Of a stretch of DNA of 64,000 nucleotides, positions 52,874 to 60,745 are shown one piece after another; the first letter of the stretch is position 1, and each line of letters starts with the position of its first letter. The DNA comes from an uncultured SAR116 cluster alpha proteobacterium. GTDB lineage: Bacteria; Pseudomonadota; Alphaproteobacteria; Puniceispirillales; Marisalimonadaceae. A model generated the notes under the pieces. The model did no database searches, had not been told where the DNA came from, and saw only the letters and a program-made list of their open reading frames with translations. The DNA lies in the NCBI GenBank assembly GCA_902539895.1, contig CACBMD010000002.1, forward strand, positions 1-64,000, given 5' to 3'. A program made the translations under genes and the position numbers.

Positions 52874-52886
52874 TAAAGAGGAAAAA

Positions 52887-53732
52887 ATGGACTTTAACGA
52901 GAAGAATGCAACAGAAGCTGTTTTGAATAGTTTTGCTGGAATCAAAGATAATAGGCTTAAAGAAATTATGAGTTCTATAATTACTCATTTACACGAAGTT
53001 GTTAAAGAAGTTGAGCCAACTGAAGAAGAATGGATGAAGGCAATTATGTTTTTAACGAAAACAGGCCATATGAGTGACGATAGAAGGCAAGAATTTATAC
53101 TTTTATCAGATGTTTTAGGTGTTTCAATGTTACTAGATGCCATTAATAATAGAAAGTCTAAAAACCAAACAGAAACAACAGTTTTGGGGCCGTTTTATAC
53201 TCCATCTTCAAAAATGAATAATGGTGATAATATCGCAAATAACGTCGAGGGTGAAAATTGTATTGTTAAAGGAAAGATTGTTGATGTTAACAATAACGCA
53301 ATTTCAGGAGCAAGTATTGAAGTATGGCAATCTGGTCCAGATGGATTATATGACGTTCAAAAAGAAGGAAATTTAGTTGATTTAAGGGGTACTTTCATGT
53401 CTCAAAATGATGGATCGTACATGTTTAGGACTGTTAAACCACAATATTATCCGATACCTGTAGATGGGCCAGTTGGGGATCTTTTGAACAGTTTAGACAG
53501 ACATCCATTTAGACCAGCGCATGTTCATTTTATGGTAAAAGCAAATGGTTACAAAGATCTTGTAACCCATGCATTTATAGATGGAGATAAATATTTAGAG
53601 AGTGATACTGTTTTTGCCGTTAAAAAAAGTTTAATAAGAAAACTTGAACAGGGATTTGATGAAGAAAATAATAGCAAATGCTTTTTTTTAAATTTTGATA
53701 TTGTTATGGAAAGCATAAAAAAAGGTGCTTAA
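52887..53732 (+). CDS. intradiol ring-cleavage dioxygenase (catechol/hydroxyquinol type)
   Basis: 281 residues. Non-heme Fe(III) ligands Tyr155 (DGLYDVQ), Tyr188 (PQYYPIP), His212 and His214 (RPAHVHFMV) are all in place, as is the N-terminal helical dimer region (1-100) ending ETTVLGPFY. The HPFRPAHVHF context resembles hydroxyquinol 1,2-dioxygenases. It opens a dihydroxy-aromatic ring between the hydroxyls. No maleylacetate reductase or muconate lactonase gene is adjacent. AAGAGG precedes the ATG; a terminator follows the stop. Confidence 0.92.
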   Translation: MDFNEKNATEAVLNSFAGIKDNRLKEIMSSIITHLHEVVKEVEPTEEEWMKAIMFLTKTGHMSDDRRQEFILLSDVLGVSMLLDAINNRKSKNQTETTVLGPFYTPSSKMNNGDNIANNVEGENCIVKGKIVDVNNNAISGASIEVWQSGPDGLYDVQKEGNLVDLRGTFMSQNDGSYMFRTVKPQYYPIPVDGPVGDLLNSLDRHPFRPAHVHFMVKANGYKDLVTHAFIDGDKYLESDTVFAVKKSLIRKLEQGFDEENNSKCFFLNFDIVMESIKKGA

Positions 53733-53750
53733 TTAGCACCTTTTTATTTT
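53719..53750 (+). terminator. terminator of the dioxygenase gene
   Basis: AAAAAGGTGCT (53719-53729), loop TAATT (which contains the start of the stop codon region), AGCACCTTTTT (53735-53745) and TATTTT. An 11-bp stem with T-tract; the A-rich left arm could also serve the convergent sod gene. Confidence 0.85.
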
Positions 53751-53766
53751 AATGAGATTGATTGCT

Positions 53767-54366
53767 TTACAGTCTTGAAGCAACATTCTCCCAATTCACA
53801 AGATTATCAACAAAATTCTTCAAGTAGACAGGTCTTTTGTTTCTAAAGTCTATATAATATGAATGTTCCCATACATCACATCCTAGAAGTGCAGTTTGTC
53901 CAAAGCAAACTGGATTAACACCATTTTCAGTTTTAGTAACTTTTAAACTTCCATCTTTGTCTTTTACAAGCCAGCACCAACCAGAACCAAATTGAGTTGC
54001 ACCAGCATTACAGAAATCTTCTTTAAATTTATCTACGCTTCCAAATGATTCAGTTATAGCATTTTCTAATTCTGAAGGCATGCTCACTTTTGATGGCCCC
54101 ATCATTTGCCAAAATTGCTCATGGTTCCAATGTTGTGAAACGTTATTAAAAATTCCATTTTGAGCCACACCACTTGCGTCATATGTGCCTACAATTATAT
54201 CTTCTAAACTTTTGTTTTCCCATTCGGTACCTTTAAGCAAGTTGTTACCGTTGTCTACATATGCTTTGTGATGAATATCATGGTGATATTCCATTGTTTC
54301 TTTACTCATGCCATGCTCTGCAAGTGCATCTATTGCATACGGTAATTCTGACAATACTAAACTCAT
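53767..54366 (-). CDS. Fe/Mn superoxide dismutase
   Basis: 199 residues. Metal ligands His28 (EYHHDIHHKAYV), His82 (HWNHEQFW), Asp164 and His168 (CDVWEHSYY) are present. The aromatic second shell (WNHEQFWQMM) and the Gln-bearing segments resemble Fe-type more than Mn-type enzymes, but residues alone do not settle the metal. It removes superoxide in the cytoplasm. AGGAG is placed 7 bases before the ATG. Single gene; convergent with the dioxygenase, whose terminator separates them. Confidence 0.95.
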   Translation of the reverse strand: MSLVLSELPYAIDALAEHGMSKETMEYHHDIHHKAYVDNGNNLLKGTEWENKSLEDIIVGTYDASGVAQNGIFNNVSQHWNHEQFWQMMGPSKVSMPSELENAITESFGSVDKFKEDFCNAGATQFGSGWCWLVKDKDGSLKVTKTENGVNPVCFGQTALLGCDVWEHSYYIDFRNKRPVYLKNFVDNLVNWENVASRL

Positions 54367-54520
54367 AAAATTCTCCTGATTTGTTTTTTATAGAAATAAT
54401 TATAATTGCTAGTTTTACAAGTAATTAATTATAAAACGTTGATTTTGATTATCATAAATTCTAATTTGATTTAAGTCATCATAAAATGTAATGATTTTAT
54501 TAAAATTTTAGGGGAGTCCA

Positions 54521-55504
54521 ATGACACAAAGAGTGATAGAATTAACTGACTTCGGTGCTGCAGAAAATATGAAGCTTATAGAAGCTGATATACCAACACC
54601 AGGTCCTGGGCAGATTGTTGTTAAAAATAACGCTATTGGTTTGAATTATTTAGATACTTATTTCAGAACTGGATTATACCCTTGGCCAAATCAAGAAAAA
54701 ATAAAGGTTCCAGGATCAGAAGGTGTAGGGCATGTTCATTCTGTTGGAGCTGACGTTAATTTTTTAAAAGAAGGTGATAAGGTTTCTTATGTAACTCCTG
54801 TTGGGGCATATGCAGAATATGCATTAATTAATGCTGCGCATGCAGTAGAGATCAAAGTAGATGTAGATGATCATGATGTAGTTGCAAGTACACTTAAAGG
54901 ATTAACTACACATTATTTGCTTCACTTAACATTTAAGTTAGAAAGTGGCATGACTGCCCTTGTTCACGCAGCTGCTGGTGGCGTTGGTCAATTGATGGGG
55001 CAATGGGGTAGTGAAATTGGCGCTACTATGATTGGAACAGCAGGTGGCCCTGAAAAAGTAGAAGCAGCTAAAAAAGCTGGTTACCATCATGTCATTGACT
55101 ACAACAGCCAGGATTTTGTTGCTGAAGTAATGAGCATAACAAATAACCAAAAATGTGATGTTGTTTATGACAGTGTTGCAAAATCAGTTTTTCCTGGATC
55201 TTTAGATTGTCTGAAGCCTAGAGGTTTATGGGCATTATTTGGGCAAGCATCAGGACCTATTACTGATTTTAATTTAGCTATGTTGTCTGCAAAAGGTTCT
55301 TTATTTGCAACTAGACCAACATTATTTACTTACATCGCAAATAGAGATGAGTATAACGATGCTTCCTATCAACTTTATAGTAGAATTGCTGATGGAAGAT
55401 TAAAAGTGGCTATTCATGACAGAATACCATTAGAAAAAATTGTGGATGCACACAATTTGCTTGAAGGTAGAAAAACTAAAGGTGGAATTGTAATTACTCT
55501 TTAA
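54521..55504 (+). CDS. NADPH:quinone oxidoreductase (QorA/zeta-crystallin type)
   Basis: 327 residues of the zinc-free medium-chain dehydrogenase family: LNYLDTYFRTGLYP (about 42-55), PGSEGVGHVHSVG, and the nucleotide motif VHAAAGGVGQLMGQ (about 146-159) matching AAGGVG of quinone reductases. No zinc cysteines. It reduces quinones with NADPH. GGGGAG before the ATG is a strong ribosome site. The YfcG-like GST gene follows after 16 bases, giving a redox-stress pair near sod. Confidence 0.93.
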   Translation: MTQRVIELTDFGAAENMKLIEADIPTPGPGQIVVKNNAIGLNYLDTYFRTGLYPWPNQEKIKVPGSEGVGHVHSVGADVNFLKEGDKVSYVTPVGAYAEYALINAAHAVEIKVDVDDHDVVASTLKGLTTHYLLHLTFKLESGMTALVHAAAGGVGQLMGQWGSEIGATMIGTAGGPEKVEAAKKAGYHHVIDYNSQDFVAEVMSITNNQKCDVVYDSVAKSVFPGSLDCLKPRGLWALFGQASGPITDFNLAMLSAKGSLFATRPTLFTYIANRDEYNDASYQLYSRIADGRLKVAIHDRIPLEKIVDAHNLLEGRKTKGGIVITL

Positions 55505-55520
55505 ATGTAAGGATAAGAAT

Positions 55521-56159
55521 ATGATAGATTTGTATACTTGGCATACACCAAATGGAAGAAAAGTTTCTATAATGCTAGAAGAAATAGGAATGGCTTATAA
55601 TGTGTTTCCTATAAATATAGCTAAGGACGAACAGTTTCAGCCTCATTTTTTAGAGGTTTCTCCGAATAATAGAATTCCAGCAATAGTAGATAAAGAAAAT
55701 AATAACTATTCGCTTTTTGAATCAGGTGCAATTCTAATGTATTTGGCTGAAAAAAGTGGAAAATTAATTAATAAATCTAATTCTGATGAATATTATAGAA
55801 CCATTGAATGGTTAATGTGGCAAATGGGTGGAGTAGGGCCGATGTTTGGTCAAGTGCATCACTTTGTTAAGTATAACAAGGGAAAATCTGCTTATGCTGA
55901 AGAGAGATATTCTAAAGAGGCAAGAAGATTATACGGTGTTATGGATAAACGTCTTGGTCAGCATCAATATATATCTGGAAAAGAATATAGTATTGCAGAT
56001 ATATCAATTTGGCCATGGACTGCTAGATTTGATTGGCAAGAAATAGATTTAAATGAATTTCCAAATGTCACTAGGTGGTACAAAGAAATGGCAGATAGGC
56101 CAGCTATCCAAAAAGGTTGGCTTGTTCCGCAAAATGATCAATTAATTCCATCACCATGA
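55521..56159 (+). CDS. glutathione S-transferase, YfcG/YghU-like (nu class)
   Basis: 212 residues. N-terminal WHTPNGRKVSIMLEEIGM carries the TPNG(R/V)K signature of nu-class YfcG-type proteins, in which a Thr and Asn rather than Tyr/Ser activate glutathione disulfide. VSPNNRIPAIVD (about 49-60) is the cis-Pro loop and the C-domain has the WLMWQMGGVGPMFGQ helix typical of the class. It acts as a disulfide-bond reductase. Cotranscribed with quinone reductase. Confidence 0.92.
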   Translation: MIDLYTWHTPNGRKVSIMLEEIGMAYNVFPINIAKDEQFQPHFLEVSPNNRIPAIVDKENNNYSLFESGAILMYLAEKSGKLINKSNSDEYYRTIEWLMWQMGGVGPMFGQVHHFVKYNKGKSAYAEERYSKEARRLYGVMDKRLGQHQYISGKEYSIADISIWPWTARFDWQEIDLNEFPNVTRWYKEMADRPAIQKGWLVPQNDQLIPSP

Positions 56160-56171
56160 TTTAGTAATAAT

Positions 56172-57182
56172 TTGGCTATTAAAATTTCAATTGCTGGTCT
56201 TGGTTGGTGGGGAAAAGTGATGATCGAAAGATTGTCACGTTCCAATAAACTTGAAATCGTAAATTTGATTGATCCTTTTCCAGATCAAGAGGCTTTAAAA
56301 CTAGCAAAAGCTAATAATCTAGAGATCTATAAAGATTTGGATGATGCTTTGAATTCCAAAACGTTTGAAGCAATAGTTTTGTGTACTCCTAATTCATTTC
56401 ATATGGAACAAACACTTAAAGCATCAAAATTGGGAATACATGTTTTTTGTGAAAAGCCTCTTTCATTAAAATCATCTGAAGTTAAAGAAATGATAAATGC
56501 TTGTAATCAAAATGGGTTAGTTCTTGGCGTTGGTCATGAAAGACGATTTGAAAAGGGATGGATTAGATTAAAAGAAATTATAAATAGTAATAAACTGGGC
56601 AATATTATGCATGCTGAGGCGCATTTCAGTCATGATAAATTAGCTAACCTTCCAGTTGATAATTGGAGAGCCGATCCGGAATTTGCACCTGCTGCTGGAA
56701 TGACAGGTATGGGAGTACATTTAACAGATCTTATGATTTGGTTATTTGGCCCAGTAGACAAAGTTTTTGCTTCTACTGCAAAGAGGGCTCTCAAATTTAA
56801 AACAGGTGATGTGGTTACAGCAAATTTACAACACTCTTCTGGGCTTAATGCTCAAATCACAGCAATATTAAAGACACCCCACTACCAAAGAGTAACCATT
56901 TGGGGAGAAAGTGGCTGGGTTGAATTAGTTGACAGTTCCCACCCAGATACACCAGGCCCTTCTTTCATGAAAATAGTTATGAATGATGGCACGGTTAAAG
57001 AAGAAAATTTTGAATGGACAGATACCGTGTCTGCAAATATTCACAATTTCATAGATAGCATTCAAGGCCAAAGTAAATATCTTTTCACGGATGTTGAAAA
57101 GTTTCAAAACATATCTGTATTAGAGGCTATTTATAGATCTAGTTTATCGAAACAAAACGAAACAGTAGAGAGTTTTAATTAA
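56172..57182 (+). CDS. Gfo/Idh/MocA family oxidoreductase (TTG start)
   Basis: 336 residues starting at TTG with MAIKISIAGLGWWG; no in-frame ATG precedes it and the next Met is inside the Rossmann fold. NAD(P) motif GLGWWGKVM (8-16), the CTPNSFH strand (about 75-81), and EKPLS (about 96-100) are the family marks; the later DLMIWLFGP is the His-containing active-site helix region with His in GVHLTDL. It oxidises a sugar or inositol-type alcohol. Possibly in the same transcript as the GST. Its stop shares TTAA with the convergent arsJ stop. Confidence 0.9.
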   Translation: MAIKISIAGLGWWGKVMIERLSRSNKLEIVNLIDPFPDQEALKLAKANNLEIYKDLDDALNSKTFEAIVLCTPNSFHMEQTLKASKLGIHVFCEKPLSLKSSEVKEMINACNQNGLVLGVGHERRFEKGWIRLKEIINSNKLGNIMHAEAHFSHDKLANLPVDNWRADPEFAPAAGMTGMGVHLTDLMIWLFGPVDKVFASTAKRALKFKTGDVVTANLQHSSGLNAQITAILKTPHYQRVTIWGESGWVELVDSSHPDTPGPSFMKIVMNDGTVKEENFEWTDTVSANIHNFIDSIQGQSKYLFTDVEKFQNISVLEAIYRSSLSKQNETVESFN

Positions 57183-58417
57183 GGTTCAACGGTTTTTAAA
57201 TTTAGTTTTTCTATAGATAATCTATTTAGTAATAGTAAAATTGAAGTGATGAAAAGGCACATTGTAAAACCACCATATTGGAAGGCAAGTCCAGATAATA
57301 GCGTTCCAATTAATCTTCCAAAAGCATTGGACATATAATAAAATCCAACATCAAGTGTTACTCTTTTGTTATTTGTATAATTTAAAATTAAAAAAGAATG
57401 AATAGATGAATTTATAGCAAAAACAAATCCAAACATAAAAAGTAAAAATGTAACATTGTAAATACTATATTCTTCAAAATAATAGTTGAAGCTTATCAAG
57501 AGCAGTGGAATTATTGTTAGACACCAAGCCCAGAACTTAGTTTGTTTGCTGAAAGATTTATCTTTTGATAATATTTTGGGAGTAATGGCTTGAACAAGTC
57601 CGTAAAATACAGTCCAGGCTGCCATAAATGTTCCTATAATAAAAAAGGCTTTTTTATTTCCATCCAATGAACCATCCGATAAGGCTGAGTATAAAAATAT
57701 AGGCAACCCTACAACAAACCATGTGTCTCTAGATCCGAAAAGGAAAACTCTTCCAAGGCTAAGGTAATTAATATCTTTGTTTTTAGAAAAAACTTCTGAA
57801 AACTTTGACTTCTTATTAACTTCAGAAATATTAGTTTTTAAATTAATTAATAATAGTATGAACATTAAAGCAAGAATTAAGGCCATTATTTTAAGTGAGG
57901 TTTCAAAGCTAGTAAAAGAGAGAAGAAGAGCTCCTGTTAGGAAACCAAATCCTTTAACAGCATTCTTGGATCCAGTCATAAGAGAAACCCATTTAAATAA
58001 TTTTGAGTTTTTATTAGGGGAGAGTAGCTTAACTGAGCTTTTAGCGCTCATCTTTGTTAAATCTTTAGCAATACCAGACAAGCCTTGTGTAAACATTACA
58101 AAAAGAACTGATAAAGTAGTGCTCCATGTTTGATCTAGTTGAGTTAAAATCATTAAAGAGAATATTTGAAGGATTATCCCAGCAAACAATGTAGTATTGA
58201 GACCAAATTTTTTAGCTATCCATCCAGCTCCAAGGTTGGTAATCATGCCTAAAAATTCATATAATAAAAATAGATATGCTAATTGAAGGGGTGTATAACC
58301 TAAAACGTGAAAATGAAGTAAAACTAACATTCTCAATGCGCCATCAGTTAACATAAAAAACCAATAAGCAAGAGTGATTAGAGCAAAAGAAATTTCATTA
58401 TTATTAAGTTTGATCAT
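57179..58417 (-). CDS. arsJ: ArsJ, organoarsenical (1-arseno-3-phosphoglycerate) efflux MFS protein
   Basis: 412 residues, 12 helices. The N-terminal DGALRMLVLLHFHVLGYTPL and the stretch LSGIAKDLTKMSAKSSVKLL are diagnostic of ArsJ rather than of other MFS proteins. In established work ArsJ exports the unstable product formed when GAPDH uses arsenate in place of phosphate, so cells rid themselves of arsenate without reducing it. Its partner GAPDH gene is 4 bases upstream on the same strand. It faces the Gfo/Idh/MocA gene with shared stop bases. Confidence 0.92.
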   Translation of the reverse strand: MIKLNNNEISFALITLAYWFFMLTDGALRMLVLLHFHVLGYTPLQLAYLFLLYEFLGMITNLGAGWIAKKFGLNTTLFAGIILQIFSLMILTQLDQTWSTTLSVLFVMFTQGLSGIAKDLTKMSAKSSVKLLSPNKNSKLFKWVSLMTGSKNAVKGFGFLTGALLLSFTSFETSLKIMALILALMFILLLINLKTNISEVNKKSKFSEVFSKNKDINYLSLGRVFLFGSRDTWFVVGLPIFLYSALSDGSLDGNKKAFFIIGTFMAAWTVFYGLVQAITPKILSKDKSFSKQTKFWAWCLTIIPLLLISFNYYFEEYSIYNVTFLLFMFGFVFAINSSIHSFLILNYTNNKRVTLDVGFYYMSNAFGRLIGTLLSGLAFQYGGFTMCLFITSILLLLNRLSIEKLNLKTVEP

Positions 58418-58421
58418 TATT

Positions 58422-59420
58422 TTAAGTAGCTTTGATCACCATATTTACTATATCAACTAATCTATTGGCATAACCCCATTCGTTATCATACCAAGCGTAG
58501 ATTTTAACCTGTGTATCATTGACAACCATTGTAGATGGACTATCAATAATTGAACTTCTAGGGTCATTTATAAAGTCAGTTGAGACTAATGGACGTTCTT
58601 CGTATCCTAATATATTTTTTAATTCGGTTTCACTTGCTGTTTTAAGCAGGTTGTTGATTTGATCCTTGTTAGTTGATGATTTCATTTCAAAAACACAATC
58701 AGTTAAAGAACTATTTAAAATAGGGACTCTGACGGCATGTCCATTTAATCTTCCTTTTAATTCTGGATAAATTAGTGAAATAGCTTTAGCTGAACCTGTG
58801 GTGGTAGGTATTAAGTTATTAATTGCAGACCTGCCTCTTCTAAGGTCATTATGAGGAATATCAACTAGAGTTTGACTATTAGTTAAATTATGAATAGTTG
58901 TTATAGAACCGTGGTTTATACCAATGTTTTCATGTAAAACTTTAATAATTGGGGCTATGCAGTTAGTCGTACAACTTGCTCCTGTTATTATATTATGTTC
59001 TTTTGGTTTATAAATATTATGATTAACTCCATAAGCAATATTTACAATATTATCCTCATTTATTGGTGCTGAAACAATTACCTTTTTTACACCTTTGTCA
59101 AAATATTTCTGAAGTTTTGAAGAACTTTTGTGTACACCTGTGCAGTCAATCATAATGTCTACATCATCTAAGCTGAGGTCATTAATATTTTCAATAAAAG
59201 TTGCTTTTATAGACTTGCCATCAATCTTTATTTCATCTTTACTTTCTTCAATATTTGTATGCCATTTTCCATGAATACTATCAAATTCAATGCTATGTAT
59301 TAATGAGTCAGTGTTACCGTTTATTTCATTTAAGTGAGTTAAGTTATATTGATTTTGAACTAATAACTTTACTACTAGCTTTCCAATTCTCCCTATACCA
59401 TTTACAGCAAGAGTTTCCAT
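58422..59420 (-). CDS. glyceraldehyde-3-phosphate dehydrogenase, ArsJ-associated
   Basis: 332 residues. NAD site VNGIGRIGKL (7-16), catalytic Cys150 in ASCTTNC and base His177 are present. The context TIHNLTNSQTLVD and LRRGRSAINNLIPTTTGSAKA is the ArsJ-associated GAPDH form, where glycolytic GAPDH would read HAYTxxQ. It forms 1-arseno-3-phosphoglycerate from glyceraldehyde 3-phosphate and arsenate, handed to ArsJ. AAGG lies 7 bases before the ATG. The promoter region, shared divergently with phoR, holds a Pho-box-like sequence. Confidence 0.93.
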   Translation of the reverse strand: METLAVNGIGRIGKLVVKLLVQNQYNLTHLNEINGNTDSLIHSIEFDSIHGKWHTNIEESKDEIKIDGKSIKATFIENINDLSLDDVDIMIDCTGVHKSSSKLQKYFDKGVKKVIVSAPINEDNIVNIAYGVNHNIYKPKEHNIITGASCTTNCIAPIIKVLHENIGINHGSITTIHNLTNSQTLVDIPHNDLRRGRSAINNLIPTTTGSAKAISLIYPELKGRLNGHAVRVPILNSSLTDCVFEMKSSTNKDQINNLLKTASETELKNILGYEERPLVSTDFINDPRSSIIDSPSTMVVNDTQVKIYAWYDNEWGYANRLVDIVNMVIKAT

Positions 59421-59485
59421 TTTTTGACCTTAAAGAAAAAATATTAAATATTAATAAATTTAATATAAATTTAATATAAATAACC

Positions 59486-59507
59486 AATTATAAAACTTAT
59501 ATTACAA
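59486..59507 (-). promoter_or_regulatory. Pho-box-like sequence upstream of the GAPDH-arsJ unit
   Basis: Read on the minus strand, TTGTAATATAA then GTTTTATAATT. The 12-mer TGTAATATAAGT is identical to bases 60662-60673 in the second pstS Pho box, and lies at nearly the same distance from the start codon (74 against 72 bases). The second 11-base unit is poorly conserved, so this is a candidate. Confidence 0.45.
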
Positions 59508-59536
59508 ATTTATTAATTTTTGCTTATTATTTAATT

Positions 59537-60580
59537 ATGAAAAAAAAATCTATTCCAGATAATATAAGTAATGTAAGTCAACTTCTTGAAGATGGTCTTC
59601 TCTTTTGTGATGATTTGGGTTGTATATTATTTTCTAATAATCTGGCAAAACAATATTTAGGTGAAAACTTAATTGGTAAGTTTATTCATCATTTAGTTGA
59701 TATAGAAGAGCTCAAAAATTTAAATACAAGCTATGAAAACGGTGTTTTTCATGATCAATTTAATTATCAGATAGATGATGCTTTAAAGCGATCATTGCTA
59801 ATAAAAGTTAAAAAAATTGAAAATAATCTATTTGGTGTTTTGCTTTTAGATATGACACTGCAAAGAAATCTTGAAAAAGTTAGAAGAGACTTTGTGGCAA
59901 ATGTAAGTCATGAGTTAAGGTCGCCGCTTACGAGCTTGGTCGGTTTTATTGAAACCCTACTAAATGGAAACGTAGAAGATGAAAGCACCAAAAGAAAATT
60001 TTTAAATATTATGGATGAAGAAGCCAAAAGAATGAATAGATTAATTGATGATATTTTGTCACTATCTAAAGTGGAAACAGAAGAGCATATCACACCAAAT
60101 ACAAACATATCTCTAATAAATCCTATTCAATATGTTATTTCATCAATTAAAGAGAGAGGTTTAAGTAAACAAAATAATCTAATATTAGAAGATTTGAGGC
60201 AAAACACTAACGATCCATGTTTTATAATTGGTAATATAGATGAGATTAATCAGGTTTTTGTGAATTTATTAGAAAATGCCATTAAGTATGGTTATGAAAA
60301 ATCTGATATTCTTGTTCGCATTGAACAATTTAGGAAAGATGAGGTTATTGTAAGTGTAATAAACCAAGGTGACGGAATTCCAGAAAAATATTTAGATAGA
60401 TTAACTGAAAGATTTTTTAGAGTCGATAAAGCTAGATCAAGAGAACTTGGCGGCACTGGACTTGGTCTTGCCATTGTAAAACATATTTTAATTAAGCATA
60501 GAGCAACTTTAGAAATAAAAAGTACACCTAAAGAATCAACTCATTTTGCTATGACTTTTCCGCTTGCTAACACAGATTAA
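59537..60580 (+). CDS. phoR: PhoR-like phosphate-sensor histidine kinase, no membrane segment
   Basis: 347 residues. A PAS-like domain starts at once (about 12-110), then DHp with the phosphorylated His125 in VANVSHELRSPLTSLVGF (the F-V-A-N-x-S-H-E-L-R-T-P box of PhoR), N box Asn247 (ENAIKYG), G1 NQGDGIP (276-282) and G2 GGTGLGLAI (305-313). PhoR usually has one or two N-terminal membrane helices; none is present here. It phosphorylates PhoB at low phosphate, and PhoB is not in the window. It precedes pstS, which starts about 165 bases on with two Pho boxes between. Confidence 0.9.
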   Translation: MKKKSIPDNISNVSQLLEDGLLFCDDLGCILFSNNLAKQYLGENLIGKFIHHLVDIEELKNLNTSYENGVFHDQFNYQIDDALKRSLLIKVKKIENNLFGVLLLDMTLQRNLEKVRRDFVANVSHELRSPLTSLVGFIETLLNGNVEDESTKRKFLNIMDEEAKRMNRLIDDILSLSKVETEEHITPNTNISLINPIQYVISSIKERGLSKQNNLILEDLRQNTNDPCFIIGNIDEINQVFVNLLENAIKYGYEKSDILVRIEQFRKDEVIVSVINQGDGIPEKYLDRLTERFFRVDKARSRELGGTGLGLAIVKHILIKHRATLEIKSTPKESTHFAMTFPLANTD

Positions 60581-60589
60581 TTTAAACAA

Positions 60590-60611
60590 TTGTAACAATT
60601 CTGTAACATAT
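60590..60611 (+). promoter_or_regulatory. Pho box 1 (PhoB site) upstream of pstS
   Basis: Two 11-base direct repeats, TTGTAACAATT (60590-60600) and CTGTAACATAT (60601-60611), share TGTAAC spaced exactly 11 bases, as in the PhoB consensus (CTGTCAT-AxAx repeats). It lies at the end of phoR, 134 bases before the pstS start. Confidence 0.75.
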
Positions 60612-60649
60612 CTTATTTTTTTATTGTTTTAAGCTAAAGATAACTTATT

Positions 60650-60671
60650 TTGTAATAAAACTGTAATATAA
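60650..60671 (+). promoter_or_regulatory. Pho box 2 (PhoB site) upstream of pstS
   Basis: TTGTAATAAAA (60650-60660) and CTGTAATATAA (60661-60671), again 11-base direct repeats with TGTAAT; GTGAAATATTT after it may be a weaker third unit. It is exactly 60 bases from box 1, about six helical turns, so both sites lie on the same DNA face. It is placed to replace the -35 element of the pstS promoter. Confidence 0.75.
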
Positions 60672-60745
60672 GTGAAATATTTCATTAATGTCTTTAATAG
60701 AAAAATAGCAACGTTAAATTAACTAACTTTAATACGGAGTAATAA

